Shown here: positions 17,108-25,687 of the stretch, in pieces
Position numbering within the stretch: position 1 is the stretch's first letter
Layout of the letters: each line of letters begins with the position of its first letter
Assembly (NCBI RefSeq): GCF_901827185.1
Contig: NZ_LR594672.1
Coordinates: 737,540-801,539, forward strand
Length of the DNA stretch: 64,000 bases
Source of the DNA: Variovorax sp. PBL-E5
GTDB lineage: Bacteria; Pseudomonadota; Gammaproteobacteria; Burkholderiales; Burkholderiaceae_C
Direction of reading: 5' to 3'
Program-made: the position numbers and the translations under genes
Notes under the pieces: generated by a model
Databases searched by the model: none
What the model was told of the DNA's origin: nothing
What the model saw: the letters and a program-made list of their open reading frames with translations, nothing else

Positions 17108-17680
17108 TCAAGACGCGAGAGCCTTTTCGAACTCGGCGACAGCTTCCTTGCTCAGCCATTGGTGGATGTGCTTGTCTCGGATGGGGCCGTGGTGCTCCAG
17201 GGTGAACCGCAGGAGCCGGGCACAGTACTCGATGGCGAACGCATGGTTGGCCTTGGTGACTGCCTGGAACGCCTCGCAATCGAGAGTGCCGGCGGCGGCT
17301 CGCACCAGGTCCTTGAGGGACTGGTCGAAATTCATGGAGTTACCCGAGACCTGGAAGATTCCAGCCTCGATGGTGCACGGCGTGTTCGAGTCCGGGTTCG
17401 TCGTATCGACGCCTGCGGTCCACTTCCAGGAACTCTCGTAGCCGGCGAGCACCCGTAACACCTCAAGCATGACCGCCCTCCTCTGGCGCATATCGCCAGG
17501 CGTGAAGGGGCCGAGCACCGGGGCAACGTCGGAATAGATTTCGTGCTGCGGTCGAGGTGCGAAGATGTCGTCGGGAGCGGTTTTGGCCCATGCGACGATT
17601 TCGTCCAGGAAGGCATCTGGTGCGACCCCTCGGTTGTGGACCTTCTTTTTCGCGGCAACGAATGGCGTCGGGTTTGGCAT
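17108..17680 (-). CDS. Lysozyme/transglycosylase-like protein
   Basis: 190 aa from the ATG at 17680, preceded by AGGAGG. The segment VLAGYESSWKWTAGVD carries a Glu in the position of the catalytic acid of lysozyme-like glycosidases, and EAGIFQVSGNSMNF resembles the G(A)FQ(I/V)S motif of goose-type lysozymes and SLT enzymes. There is no signal peptide, so export would need another route, or the activity is cytoplasmic or used at lysis. The fold assignment is from motifs only. Confidence 0.55.
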   Translation of the reverse strand: MPNPTPFVAAKKKVHNRGVAPDAFLDEIVAWAKTAPDDIFAPRPQHEIYSDVAPVLGPFTPGDMRQRRAVMLEVLRVLAGYESSWKWTAGVDTTNPDSNTPCTIEAGIFQVSGNSMNFDQSLKDLVRAAAGTLDCEAFQAVTKANHAFAIEYCARLLRFTLEHHGPIRDKHIHQWLSKEAVAEFEKALAS

Positions 17681-17770
17681 CAGGGGTACCTCCTGGGACG
17701 CGGATGGTCCCACCGTTCTGCCGGCGCGGCAAGCCCGCGGCCGCCACCGTTCGTGCGGGCCAGCGTGGAA

Positions 17771-17799
17771 AAAGCCCTGTGAACAGGTCACAGGGCTTT
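17771..17799 (-). terminator. Terminator after the gene at 17818
   Basis: AAAGCCCTGTGA and TCACAGGGCTTT form a 12-bp stem with flanking A/T tracts. Confidence 0.8.
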
Positions 17800-17817
17800 G
17801 GAATGAGCGAAACGAAT

Positions 17818-18069
17818 CTAGACAGCGGTCCGGAGCGCGTCGAGCTCGTCGAGCTTGTCAGCAAAAGCCAGGACGCCGGCGCCGAGAGCGCGCAAATCGC
17901 TGGGTGTGAGACGCGACGGCAGCTTGATGCTGATGTCAGGCGTCTTGTCCGTCAGCAACGTAGCCTTGATGACCGTCTCGGTCTTGCCCTTGAGCCCGAC
18001 CTCGAGCTGGGCCATCCCGCGGACGGTTCCGCTGGGCGTCTTGAATATCTGCTTGTTGATTTGGTGCAT
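17818..18069 (-). CDS. Small hypothetical protein
   Basis: 83 aa from the ATG at 18069; a longer start at 18102 is possible. It is a soluble basic/acidic mix with an even beta-strand-like N-terminal half (TVRGMAQLEVGLKGKTETVIKATLL) and a helical C-terminus (LRALGAGVLAFADKLDELDAL). No family recognised. It lies downstream of the gene at 18136 on the same strand with a terminator at its end, suggesting a two-gene unit. Confidence 0.5.
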   Translation of the reverse strand: MHQINKQIFKTPSGTVRGMAQLEVGLKGKTETVIKATLLTDKTPDISIKLPSRLTPSDLRALGAGVLAFADKLDELDALRTAV

Positions 18070-18135
18070 CGTTTGGTGAACGTGAGGTCTTCCCTGTAGC
18101 AATGTCCGCTGGGTCTTGGGAGGGGACGCCGCCCC

Positions 18136-18387
18136 TCAGCCCTCTTCGACGGCCTGAGCCTGGCGCGTGTCGACGACCACACCGGCCTTGGCGAACTCGG
18201 CCATGGTGTAGCCCTTCTTCAGGGCGTTCGACCAAATGAGGGCGTGCTCGCGAACGAAGGCCGCGCGGGCGCCGTAGGCCGTGTCGCTGAAGGTGTCGTA
18301 GAGGACGGCATTGTGGGGCCGCGGGGTCACGACGGCGAAATGCCCCTTGCGGTGCCAATCGGAGTGCTGACTTTCTTGGTTCGGCAT
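18136..18387 (-). CDS. Small hypothetical protein
   Basis: 83 aa; ATG at 18387 with AAAAGGAC upstream. It is a soluble protein with an aromatic/His-rich N-terminal part (SDWHRKGHFAVVTPRPHNAV) and a helical middle. It is divergent from the MoxR-type ATPase gene; on its strand a GCTATAC element lies about 30 bp upstream of the start. No function can be assigned. Confidence 0.55.
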   Translation of the reverse strand: MPNQESQHSDWHRKGHFAVVTPRPHNAVLYDTFSDTAYGARAAFVREHALIWSNALKKGYTMAEFAKAGVVVDTRQAQAVEEG

Positions 18388-18557
18388 GACTTGTCCTTTT
18401 GTCTGGTTGGCCTGAGAGGTATAGCGCCCTGCCCTCGCCCAGTGAACATTGGCGCCCGAAAGGGGCGCTCAGGACCGGTCTTAGGCCGCCGGCCTGCAGC
18501 CTGGCGGACCCGCCGGCGGGCTCTCCTAAACCCTTCCTCGGCTGCCCTGCCCCGCTA

Positions 18558-18568
18558 GCTATACGGCG
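18558..18568 (+). promoter_or_regulatory. Probable -10 element of the MoxR-vWA operon
   Basis: GCTATACGGCG, also seen upstream of the recJ-like gene at 57773; a GCTATACC copy on the minus strand near 18415 serves the divergent gene. No clear -35 hexamer is seen. Confidence 0.4.
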
Positions 18569-18590
18569 CAGGACATAACCAAGGAAAACC

Positions 18591-19952
18591 ATGCAATACA
18601 ACAAGACGGCTCTCGAGCTCGACCTCTTCGTGAACAGCTCCACTCACGTGGACGGCACGGTGACCCAGCTCGAGAAGCTGTTTTACCCATTTGAAGACAT
18701 AACCGACAAGTCCGTCTCGCTGGCTGCGGCCTACCGCGCGCGCGTGACGACCCCGACAGGCGACCACACGGTCTTCGTATCCTATCGGGAACTGGCCGGA
18801 GCGCCGACCTACAACCTGTGGTGTGGCGACAAGTTCTCCGAAGGCAAGGACCTCACCGACGCGCAAGCGAAGGAGCGCTGCAAAAAGGCGGCGGAAGGAA
18901 CTTCCGACCCGAGGACGCTGATTGCCCAAATGATGTCCGAAGGCTTCGCGAAAATGCCGGAGTCGACGGGCTGCAACTTCTGGCGGCTGATGCGAAGCAA
19001 CAAGATTTGCAAGCACGTCGAAACGTTCCTGTTTCACCTGAAGACGAACAACCCGGACTTCGCGACCGAGCTGGCAACGGACTACAAGGCCGTTGCGAGC
19101 GGCGTCCCGCCAACGGCCGCCGCGTCCTCGAAGCACTACACCCTTGCCGACCTGGCCTTCCGAGTGCCGGTGCTCTACGAGGGTGACCGCGGCGCAGGTA
19201 AGACCTTCGAAGCTCGCGCGTTCGCGCGCAGCCGAAAGCTGCCGTACGTGGAATGCCCGGGGCACGAAGGTATCGAGGCGCCCGACCTGCTCGGCTTTCT
19301 TGTGCCATACGGCCCTGGCCAGATGGTGTGGAAGGACGGACCGCTTTCCGAGGCGTTCCGCAAAGCTCAGAAGGGCAAGACGGTGCTGGTGCTGGACGAA
19401 ATTCTGCGCATCCCCAATCGCGAGCTTTCCATCCTGCTGACGGCGTTCTCGCCGGACAACGGGGTGTACCGGCTGCGCACCGGTCGAATCGTATCTGTGG
19501 AAGACGGCATCGCGAGCGAAGAAACGCTCGAATGCCCGGTCGAAAACCTCTGTGTCGTGGCGACCACCAACGTGGGCTCCGAATATGCGGTGGATGACTG
19601 TGACCCGGCGTTGGCCGAGCGATTCATCGTGCTGCGCAAGGACACGAACGAGGCTGAACTGAAGCGCATCCTCACGGGGATTGCGGTCAAGAACGGGCTC
19701 TCCGCTACCGAGGTGACGAAGGCTCTCAAGTTCTTCAAGCACATGGGTGAGGCGATGAACAACGGGCTGGTGAAAAACATCCCGACGACCCGAACCATGG
19801 CTCGCGCGTTCGAGCTGGCGGTGGTCGATGAGGACGTCGTCAAGGGGCTGCGCTCGCAGATTCTTCTGTGGGTTGCGCGCACCAGCGAGGGCAAACCTGT
19901 CGCAGAGCAGGTGACGTTCGTGACGGCGACTTTGGACAAAGACTTCCCTTAA
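18591..19952 (+). CDS. MoxR-type AAA+ ATPase
   Basis: 453 aa. The N-terminal ~180 residues (unknown, aromatic-rich) precede the AAA+ module: Walker A GDRGAGKT (about residue 199), the E(A)PDLLGF insertion typical of MoxR/CobS ATPases, Walker B VLVLDEILR (about 265), sensor-1 VVATTN and an arginine-finger region near AERFIVL. It lies 15 bp upstream of a vWA-domain gene, matching the universal MoxR-vWA/CobS-CobT pairing, in which the ATPase hexamer remodels or inserts metal into a client held by the vWA subunit. Ribosome site AAGGA. The client is unknown. Confidence 0.85.
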   Translation: MQYNKTALELDLFVNSSTHVDGTVTQLEKLFYPFEDITDKSVSLAAAYRARVTTPTGDHTVFVSYRELAGAPTYNLWCGDKFSEGKDLTDAQAKERCKKAAEGTSDPRTLIAQMMSEGFAKMPESTGCNFWRLMRSNKICKHVETFLFHLKTNNPDFATELATDYKAVASGVPPTAAASSKHYTLADLAFRVPVLYEGDRGAGKTFEARAFARSRKLPYVECPGHEGIEAPDLLGFLVPYGPGQMVWKDGPLSEAFRKAQKGKTVLVLDEILRIPNRELSILLTAFSPDNGVYRLRTGRIVSVEDGIASEETLECPVENLCVVATTNVGSEYAVDDCDPALAERFIVLRKDTNEAELKRILTGIAVKNGLSATEVTKALKFFKHMGEAMNNGLVKNIPTTRTMARAFELAVVDEDVVKGLRSQILLWVARTSEGKPVAEQVTFVTATLDKDFP

Positions 19953-19967
19953 CAAAAGGAGCTATCA

Positions 19968-21659
19968 ATGCACGCGCTTTCCTTCGCAGGGCTCTCCCCG
20001 CGACCACGTGGCGCGCCGGTAGCGCCTTCGCCTCCGCCGCCACCCCCGCCACCTCGGCGGTACACGCTGTCCGACCAGTTCTTCAAAGGATGCATCGACC
20101 GCGCCATTCAGGCGGCAATCTTCGGCCCGATAACGCTGGGCGAGAAGCAGGTGGTGAAAATGAAGCCTGCGTTCGACACGGCATGCTGGGTGCATCTGCC
20201 GCCGCATCGAATCTACATCGGGGCGGACCTGTTCGAGAAGGACATGGTCAAGCTGAAGCTCTCGAGCGAGCTGCAAGAAAAGTACATCGCCAACCACTAT
20301 CACCACGAGCGGGCACACGCCCTGTACACGATTCGAGACCTAACGGTCCCGAAGAAGGCTCTGGCGAAGATGAAGGCCCCGTTCTCGCTCTGGAATCTGT
20401 TCGAAGATGCGTATATCGAGGACCGGTATCGCCGTGAGGCAAGTTACCAGTTCGAATGGCGCCTCATGGAGGACGGCGACTTCAACAGCCGACCGGAAAG
20501 CGTCCTGTTCGCGTTGATACAGCGCGAAGGCGCACTGGACGACGTGACTGCTGACCTCGACGCCTGGACCTACAACGCAAAGAAGGCAGGACGGCCCGAC
20601 GGACCCATTGCCATCGACGCAACGGGTCTGCGCCTGGAGCCCGACGTCAAGTCGGCGCTCAAGGTCTGGCTGCCGAAGGTTGCATTGTTCTATGCGCGAG
20701 CTGTCGCCGTAAGCGGCTCGATGGACCTTATGCCCATCATCAAGGCGTGGATTGCCGAGTTTGGCCTGCCGCCTGAGCGTCCGCCTGGCAGTGGCCAGTT
20801 TCCGGGAATTTCTTCGGACCTCCAACTGGGTGAGGGGCTGCAAGCGAGCCCCGAAGCACTCGCGGAGTTCGACAAGGATGCCAAGCCCATGATGGGCGGC
20901 GAAACACCTCGAGGAAGCGGGGGGAAGGGCACCGAGGCAGAAGACGACGCGTCTAAGGACGTCCCGGTGTCGCAAAAAGGCACCGTTCTCGGTGACGCGG
21001 AGCACTACGTGGACCCGTCAAGGGTGGATGCGGTGTTCCAAAAGCTGAGGAAGTTCTTCGAATCGAAGAGCCGCCATATTTCGACCTTGACGCCACAGCG
21101 GCGGGTTTCGGCGAGGCACTTCGCGGTCGGCCGCGCGCCCTACCGAAAGGTGGAGTTGCAGGGCCGCGCCAAGAAGAAAATCGTGATTGTGGTGGATTGC
21201 TCCGGCTCTATGGGCATGAATGACGGCCTCCACATCAATGAGGCACGCATCCTGGTCGCCGCGCTCTCGGAGCTGGCACGCAAGGGGCTCCTTTCCGGAC
21301 ACGTCGTCCTCACGGGTGTCGAAAAAGGGCCAATCCACGAGACCTATGAGCTTCCGATGCAGGTCGAGACCACGTCCAGAATCGGTGCCGAGTTTGGGGC
21401 CGAGGGGCTGGAAGCGGCCATTCGCGCAAACATGAAGCTGTGCAAGGAGGCGGACTACGTGTTCGTCTACACGGACGGACACATCACGGACCACCGCATC
21501 AAGAAGTCGGAACTGCACGCGCAGGGTGTTTACACCTGGGGCCTCTATGCGGGTTTCGACCAGTCGCTCCTGGCGGGCCTCCTGGCGTACTTCGATAAGG
21601 CCGTGCTGCGCACCTGCGCAGAGGACTTGGTCGACGCCATGCTAGCGCAGACAAAGTAG
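19968..21659 (+). CDS. HExxH metallopeptidase-like and vWA-domain protein (CobT-like)
   Basis: 563 aa with a strong AGGAG ribosome site. A Pro-rich N-terminus (residues 11-29) is followed by a domain with HERAH (about 113-117), a HExxH zinc motif, and NLFEDAYIED (about 143-152), which could give the third Glu ligand. A low-complexity acidic linker leads to a C-terminal vWA domain with the MIDAS motif DCSGSMGMN (about 408) and YTDGH. This resembles CobT and the DUF2201 metallopeptidase-vWA proteins. With the ATPase upstream it should form a chaperone-like complex; whether the HERAH site is an active protease is unproven. A terminator follows. Confidence 0.8.
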   Translation: MHALSFAGLSPRPRGAPVAPSPPPPPPPPRRYTLSDQFFKGCIDRAIQAAIFGPITLGEKQVVKMKPAFDTACWVHLPPHRIYIGADLFEKDMVKLKLSSELQEKYIANHYHHERAHALYTIRDLTVPKKALAKMKAPFSLWNLFEDAYIEDRYRREASYQFEWRLMEDGDFNSRPESVLFALIQREGALDDVTADLDAWTYNAKKAGRPDGPIAIDATGLRLEPDVKSALKVWLPKVALFYARAVAVSGSMDLMPIIKAWIAEFGLPPERPPGSGQFPGISSDLQLGEGLQASPEALAEFDKDAKPMMGGETPRGSGGKGTEAEDDASKDVPVSQKGTVLGDAEHYVDPSRVDAVFQKLRKFFESKSRHISTLTPQRRVSARHFAVGRAPYRKVELQGRAKKKIVIVVDCSGSMGMNDGLHINEARILVAALSELARKGLLSGHVVLTGVEKGPIHETYELPMQVETTSRIGAEFGAEGLEAAIRANMKLCKEADYVFVYTDGHITDHRIKKSELHAQGVYTWGLYAGFDQSLLAGLLAYFDKAVLRTCAEDLVDAMLAQTK

Positions 21660-21672
21660 CTAGCCTTTCTTC

Positions 21673-21702
21673 AAAGCCTTGTCGCTCCGCGGCAAGGCTT
21701 TT
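21673..21702 (+). terminator. Rho-independent terminator of the MoxR-vWA operon
   Basis: AAAGCCTTG pairs with CAAGGCTTT, followed by a T-run. Confidence 0.88.
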
Positions 21703-21799
21703 TTCTAGATTGCTGGCTGGCTTGGCGGCCGGTTTAGGGCGTGGGCCCGCGCCGGCGCAACTCCCTATACGCGGTCAAGGAAACCAAACCAGAAAGACC

Positions 21800-22732
21800 A
21801 TGCGTCAAGACAAAGCCATCAAGTACTTGCGGCACGCCGCAAGCTTTGCCCGAGAGTTCTCCAAGGACCGTTCGACTAAGGTCGGCGCCCTGTTCCTGCA
21901 CCCAACGGATTTCACCATCCTGACCGCCGGCTACAACGGCATGCCCCGTGGGGCTGACGACGATGCTCCCGAGCGCCACGAGCGGCCTCTGAAATACGAG
22001 TATTTCGAGCACGGCGAGCGAAACGGTGTCTTCAATGCCGTCCGCCCGCTCCTTCGAGGCTCGATTTGCCTGACAACCGAAGTGCCGGGGATGAGCACCG
22101 CGCGCGCCGTCATTGCGGTGGGCGCCAGCGAGCTCTGGTTCCCGTACACCCAACTGCCGACAGATGGGCTCAAGCGAGCCCTCGCCCTGTTCGCAGAAAC
22201 GGGGGTCAAGGTGCAGTCGTACCGCGGAGGCGTCGTCGCCGGCGACCCAGAACGGCACACCCGCAAGCTGACCGCATACCTGGCGCATGCACGCTCCTTG
22301 GCAGCAAACCTGGCCAAGGACCCTCGCGCCGGCGCTACGCTCTTCCTCGAACCGGGCACCTACACCCAGCTCGCCGAAGGCTACAGTGGTATGCCACGCG
22401 GCTCCAATGATGGCGCGAGCCACCGCTACGACGGCGAGGAACGACAGTTCTGGGTCGAGGACTCGGTGCGCAATGCCATCTACAACAAGGCACGGCCCTT
22501 GCTGACCGGCAGCGTCGCTGTCGTCACTGAAATGCCCTGCTCGGAATGCTTGCGCGCCATCGCTGCAGTCGGCGCCTCGGAGGTCGTCACGACGCCTCCT
22601 TCGGCCGAGTTCCAGGCCCGTTGGGCCGAACAGCTCGAGCGTACGCGCGCAATGGCGGACGAGCTTGGCATCTCGCTGACTTTCGTACCCCGCGATGAGC
22701 TCGCCCCCGCAAAGCTGGAGTTCGCGCTGTAG
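21800..22732 (+). CDS. Tandem dCMP-deaminase-like protein with split active site
   Basis: 310 aa from the ATG at 21800. Two homologous ~150-residue units each follow the pattern of dCMP deaminases (AASFAREFSKDRSTKVGA; AGYNGMPRG). Unit 1 keeps H71 and E73 in EHGERNGVFNA but has PGMST where the PCxxC zinc motif belongs. Unit 2 has PCSEC (246-250) but EDSVRNAIYNK where H and E should be. Each unit alone is therefore incomplete. The pair may form one composite site or have lost deaminase activity. ThyA elsewhere in the window suggests a dTMP-supply context. Upstream CTATACGCG promoter-like element, downstream terminator. Confidence 0.75.
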   Translation: MRQDKAIKYLRHAASFAREFSKDRSTKVGALFLHPTDFTILTAGYNGMPRGADDDAPERHERPLKYEYFEHGERNGVFNAVRPLLRGSICLTTEVPGMSTARAVIAVGASELWFPYTQLPTDGLKRALALFAETGVKVQSYRGGVVAGDPERHTRKLTAYLAHARSLAANLAKDPRAGATLFLEPGTYTQLAEGYSGMPRGSNDGASHRYDGEERQFWVEDSVRNAIYNKARPLLTGSVAVVTEMPCSECLRAIAAVGASEVVTTPPSAEFQARWAEQLERTRAMADELGISLTFVPRDELAPAKLEFAL

Positions 22733-22753
22733 GCCCGCGCTCCCGCTGATTTC

Positions 22754-22789
22754 AAAAGCTCCTGCCGGCATTTGCCTGCAGGAGCTTTT
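22754..22789 (+). terminator. Rho-independent terminator
   Basis: AAAAGCTCCTGC pairs perfectly with GCAGGAGCTTTT. Confidence 0.88.
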
Positions 22790-22794
22790 CTGTG

Positions 22795-22823
22795 GCTAAA
22801 GCGGGTGCGCTAAACGGCGCATG
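22795..22823 (+). promoter_or_regulatory. Promoter module ending at the start codon (leaderless)
   Basis: TAAAG, 7 bp, then GCTAAACGGCGC directly before the ATG at 22821. The same arrangement occurs at 30700, 38403 and, less exactly, 46042. The transcript would begin at or next to the ATG. Confidence 0.45.
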
Positions 22824-23624
22824 CGAATTCCCCCGCCCGACCTGCTCGCGCGGCTTGACCCGAGTGCATTCAACCTTGCGAATGCTCCGCATGCGAGCCT
22901 CGCCCACCCCGACCCCGACGAACTAGGCCTTGACCAAGGTCGTCGAAGTTTCCTGCGCGCGGCCGCCGGCGCGGCCGCTGCCGGCTTCCTCCCTCCGGCA
23001 AACAGCGCGATGGTGTTCAATACGGATGTGGGCTCGGAGCCCGCGAAAGAAGACGCCCCTGCCCCGCAGGCGGTCGAAGAGGGCAAGGCGGAGCTGGTGC
23101 TGCCTCAGGCTCCCCGGCAACAGGCGATGCGTCGCCTTGCGATTGGCGAAATCCCAGGAGACTTCTGGGAGCGCCCCCGCGAGCTGCACCTCCAACGTCA
23201 AGGCACGTCCGAGCGGATGCGAATCGTCTACTGGCGCGACGGGAAGCTGGTCCCTGAGGGCTACTGGGCCGCCTGCAACCTGCTACGGGACGTCAAAGCC
23301 AAGATGATGACCTACATGGACCCAGCGGTCCTGGACATTCTGCGCGGCATCCTTGGCTACTACGAGGCCTGGAACTGGAACTACCCCATCATCATCACCT
23401 CCGGCTACCGGACGGTTGGGACCAACAATGGCCTGAAGTCCGAAGGAGCAGCGAAGAACTCGATGCACCTTTACGGGCGCGCGGTCGACCTCTACATGCA
23501 ACGCATCCCGGTCGCCCACCTCGGCCAACTTGGCATGCACTTCCAGCGCGGGGGTGTGGGCTTCTACCCGCAAAGAGGCTTCGTGCACCTCGATACAGGG
23601 CGCCTGCGCAGCTGGAAAGGCTAG
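22821..23624 (+). CDS. Tat-exported DUF882/M15-type peptidase (MepK-like)
   Basis: 267 aa. The N-terminal GRRSFLRAAAG (about residues 40-50) followed by an Ala-rich hydrophobic stretch is a twin-arginine signal. The C-terminal domain has the D-Ala-D-Ala carboxypeptidase-like Zn motifs SGYRT..TN, SMHLYGRAVDL (HxxxxxxD) and GFVHLDTG (second His), typical of YcbK/MepK peptidoglycan endopeptidases. It should cleave cross-links in the periplasm. The start codon lies at the end of a promoter module, so the mRNA may be leaderless; no Shine-Dalgarno is present. Confidence 0.82.
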   Translation: MRIPPPDLLARLDPSAFNLANAPHASLAHPDPDELGLDQGRRSFLRAAAGAAAAGFLPPANSAMVFNTDVGSEPAKEDAPAPQAVEEGKAELVLPQAPRQQAMRRLAIGEIPGDFWERPRELHLQRQGTSERMRIVYWRDGKLVPEGYWAACNLLRDVKAKMMTYMDPAVLDILRGILGYYEAWNWNYPIIITSGYRTVGTNNGLKSEGAAKNSMHLYGRAVDLYMQRIPVAHLGQLGMHFQRGGVGFYPQRGFVHLDTGRLRSWKG

Positions 23625-23771
23625 GGGTACGGATGGCCGGGCCCAATAGGCCTACTTCGGCTGGACGGCCATGACAGTTTCTATGGGCAAGCGCCGTTTC
23701 ATTTGAGACGCCCAGCGCCCCTTGCGGGGGCAATCGCTAGACGTGAACAGGACAACCAACCCCCCCTGTTC

Positions 23772-24742
23772 ATGGAAATCTCATTCAACCACGTCATCAA
23801 GCTGGCAGCCCGCTTGGGGCGCAGCATCCACATCTTCGACCTGGAGTGCACCACCTTTCGCGGCATGGCGAACTTTGGCATCACCGAGGTTGCCGGCTTC
23901 CGGGTCTGGCCTGACAAGGACTCCGGCGCCATCTACAGCCACCTCATCAACCCCGAGCGAGAAATCTCGCGTGAAGCTCAAAAGCTGACCGGCATCACAC
24001 AGAGCATGGTCGCCGACAAAGAGCTTTGGGGTGCGCGCTACGCCGCCGACTACCGTCGAATGGCCGGCGACACCTGGCTCACCGGGTACAACATCAAGAC
24101 CTTCGACCTTCATGCCGTCAAAGACATGAACGAGCGGTACGGATTCCCCATCGACGAGTTCAAGTTCGTCTTCGACGTCCGGGACCTTCACCTGAACCTG
24201 TCGTGCGCTGAAAACAAAAAGGGAACGCTCGTCGAGGTGGCCGCGATGTACGGCGTGACCCCCAAAGGCGCAGCGCACAGGGCCAAGGCCGACGTTATCC
24301 TGACGGTGGAGACCCTGGACAAAATCATCGACCTCTACGGGATGCAGGCGGTCCTCGACCGAATTCTCCCGAAGGCCGATGGGGCCTACGACAAGCTGAC
24401 AGCTCAAGCCATCGCGAAGTTCGTCAAGAACAAGACCCAGGTCTCGCTCCCGCAACTCGCCAAGGCCTTTGTCACGGACGAAAAAAAGGTGAGCTTCGAG
24501 CTCGCCGGGCCATCGACGAGCGCCTGGTCGACCCGACCATCTTCGCGGCCGCGGACACGCAGCATTGGCTTGCTGAAGCACTTGTTGAAGTCAACGGTGA
24601 GCTCGTCACTGGCGGCAAGCTGAAGCCTCTGTACGAGGCCTTGGCGTCCGGCAAGCCTGAAGGCGTGCTGCTGGACTACGTGCAGCTGCGCGTGGCCCTC
24701 AGTAGCATGGGCATGGACTGGAGCTCTCGAAAGCCCACCTGA
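23772..24742 (+). CDS. DnaQ-like DEDDh exonuclease, frameshift at A7 run
   Basis: The ATG at 23772 follows an inverted repeat GAACAGG/CCTGTTC. The exonuclease domain has FDLECTTF (Exo I), NIKTFDLHAVKDMN (Exo II) and HRAKADVILTVE (Exo III, DEDDh type), as in the polymerase III epsilon subunit. In the zero frame the gene ends at 24623 with an atypical 50-residue tail. At 24482-24488 the heptamer A-AAA-AAG allows -1 slippage into a frame with normal codon use that runs to 24742 (GELRARRAIDERLV... SSMGMDWSSRKPT), giving about 323 aa. Either programmed frameshifting as in dnaX, a mutation, or one missing A in the assembly. The extra C-terminal domain is helical and of unknown role. Confidence 0.75.
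24482..24488 (+). other. Candidate -1 frameshift site A-AAA-AAG
   Basis: Same heptamer as the Escherichia coli dnaX slip site, in the zero frame of the exonuclease. A small GAGCT-TCG-AGCTC hairpin follows 2 bases later, closer than usual for a stimulator. Confidence 0.45.
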
Positions 24743-24754
24743 AGCGACAATTCG

Positions 24755-24779
24755 AAACGCCGGCAATGCCGGCGTTTTT
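24755..24779. terminator. Terminator between converging genes
   Basis: AAACGCCGGC-aat-GCCGGCGTTT hairpin with flanking A and T tracts. Confidence 0.85.
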
Positions 24780-24785
24780 CTTTCA

Positions 24786-25169
24786 CTAGGCGGCCAGAAG
24801 GGCCGGGCTGTCGTCCGTGTCGGCGCTGAGGTCCAGAAGAACCGTTTTTTGCTGCTGGTACAAGACCGAGATGCGGGTGACCCGCTCATCCGTGAGCTTG
24901 AGCAGCGCTTCCTGGCAGGGCTGTCCCACCGGGTAGTAGACCCAGCGCAGCGTCTTGGCGCAGATTTCGGCCAGGAGACGCGTATGCAGGCGCGCGGCCG
25001 GGATGCGGGAAGTCCGCCAGCCGCCACGGTCAAGAACGCGAACGTCCACGAACGTATCCGGGGCTGCGGTGCGGTCGATGTTGATGTCAAAGAGGGGTGC
25101 GAAGCTCTCAAGGCGGCGGCGGTCGGTTTCAGTGAGCTTCTCAGTTGCTCGAACGATGGTTGCGGTCAT
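24786..25169 (-). CDS. Hypothetical protein
   Basis: 127 aa. Soluble, mixed alpha/beta: a charged helix at the start (RATEKLTETDRRRLESF), a strand-rich centre (DTFVDVRVLDRGGWRTSRI) and a hydrophobic strand near the end (TVLLDLSAD). No catalytic or metal motif recognised. Converges on the exonuclease gene across a terminator. Confidence 0.5.
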   Translation of the reverse strand: MTATIVRATEKLTETDRRRLESFAPLFDINIDRTAAPDTFVDVRVLDRGGWRTSRIPAARLHTRLLAEICAKTLRWVYYPVGQPCQEALLKLTDERVTRISVLYQQQKTVLLDLSADTDDSPALLAA

Positions 25170-25225
25170 TGCGGTCTTTCCATAGGCGTTAGCCGTGGAG
25201 GTTCATCTGGCGGGCGGAGCCCGGG

Positions 25226-25687
25226 CTAAACCAGTAACAGCGCACAAATGCAAGCAAGGAGCGCTGTACCAGCGGGGTACCGCAGGGCAACCGCCACGTC
25301 CGTCGAGGAAGGAATGGCCGCCCAGGCGGTGATTCCACCCACCATCCCCCAAAGGAGTTCCTCTCCTATTGCGGCGGACGATGGGCGGAGCCAGAGAATC
25401 CAATAGCTCGCGGCGCCAAGCACCCACAAGGGGGCCAGTGCCACGAATCCAGTCGAAAGTTTTCCTGGGGTGAATGTGACAGAGCCGAGTTCCCAGTAGT
25501 TGTCGCGAACCCGCTTCGGGATGAGCGAAAAGCCCGCTGGCCGGCAGCCAAGGAGCAACGCAACGACGAAATGCGAAAGCTCGTGCGCGACCGTGGAGGG
25601 CAGCGACTGCACCGCAAGCATCGCAATGCGCCTGGTGGTCAGGAAATGCAGGCAGATGAGCCCGGCGACGATATGGCTGAGGTTCAT
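25226..25687 (-). CDS. Membrane protein with HELSH motif (M50-like)
   Basis: 153 aa from the ATG at 25687. About four membrane segments. HELSH (about residue 36), within a transmembrane-like segment (STVAHELSHFVVALLLG), matches the HExxH zinc motif of site-2-type (M50) peptidases; the second motif (NxxPxxxxDG type) is not seen, so it is either a short divergent member or inactive. Its ATG overlaps the stop codon of the upstream gene (ATGA), implying co-translation. Confidence 0.6.
   Translation of the reverse strand: MNLSHIVAGLICLHFLTTRRIAMLAVQSLPSTVAHELSHFVVALLLGCRPAGFSLIPKRVRDNYWELGSVTFTPGKLSTGFVALAPLWVLGAASYWILWLRPSSAAIGEELLWGMVGGITAWAAIPSSTDVAVALRYPAGTALLACICALLLV

Noticed and set aside
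18555..19955. Long reverse open frame opposite the MoxR-type gene
   Set aside because: It mirrors the real gene; the forward frame has clear AAA+ motifs and codon bias.
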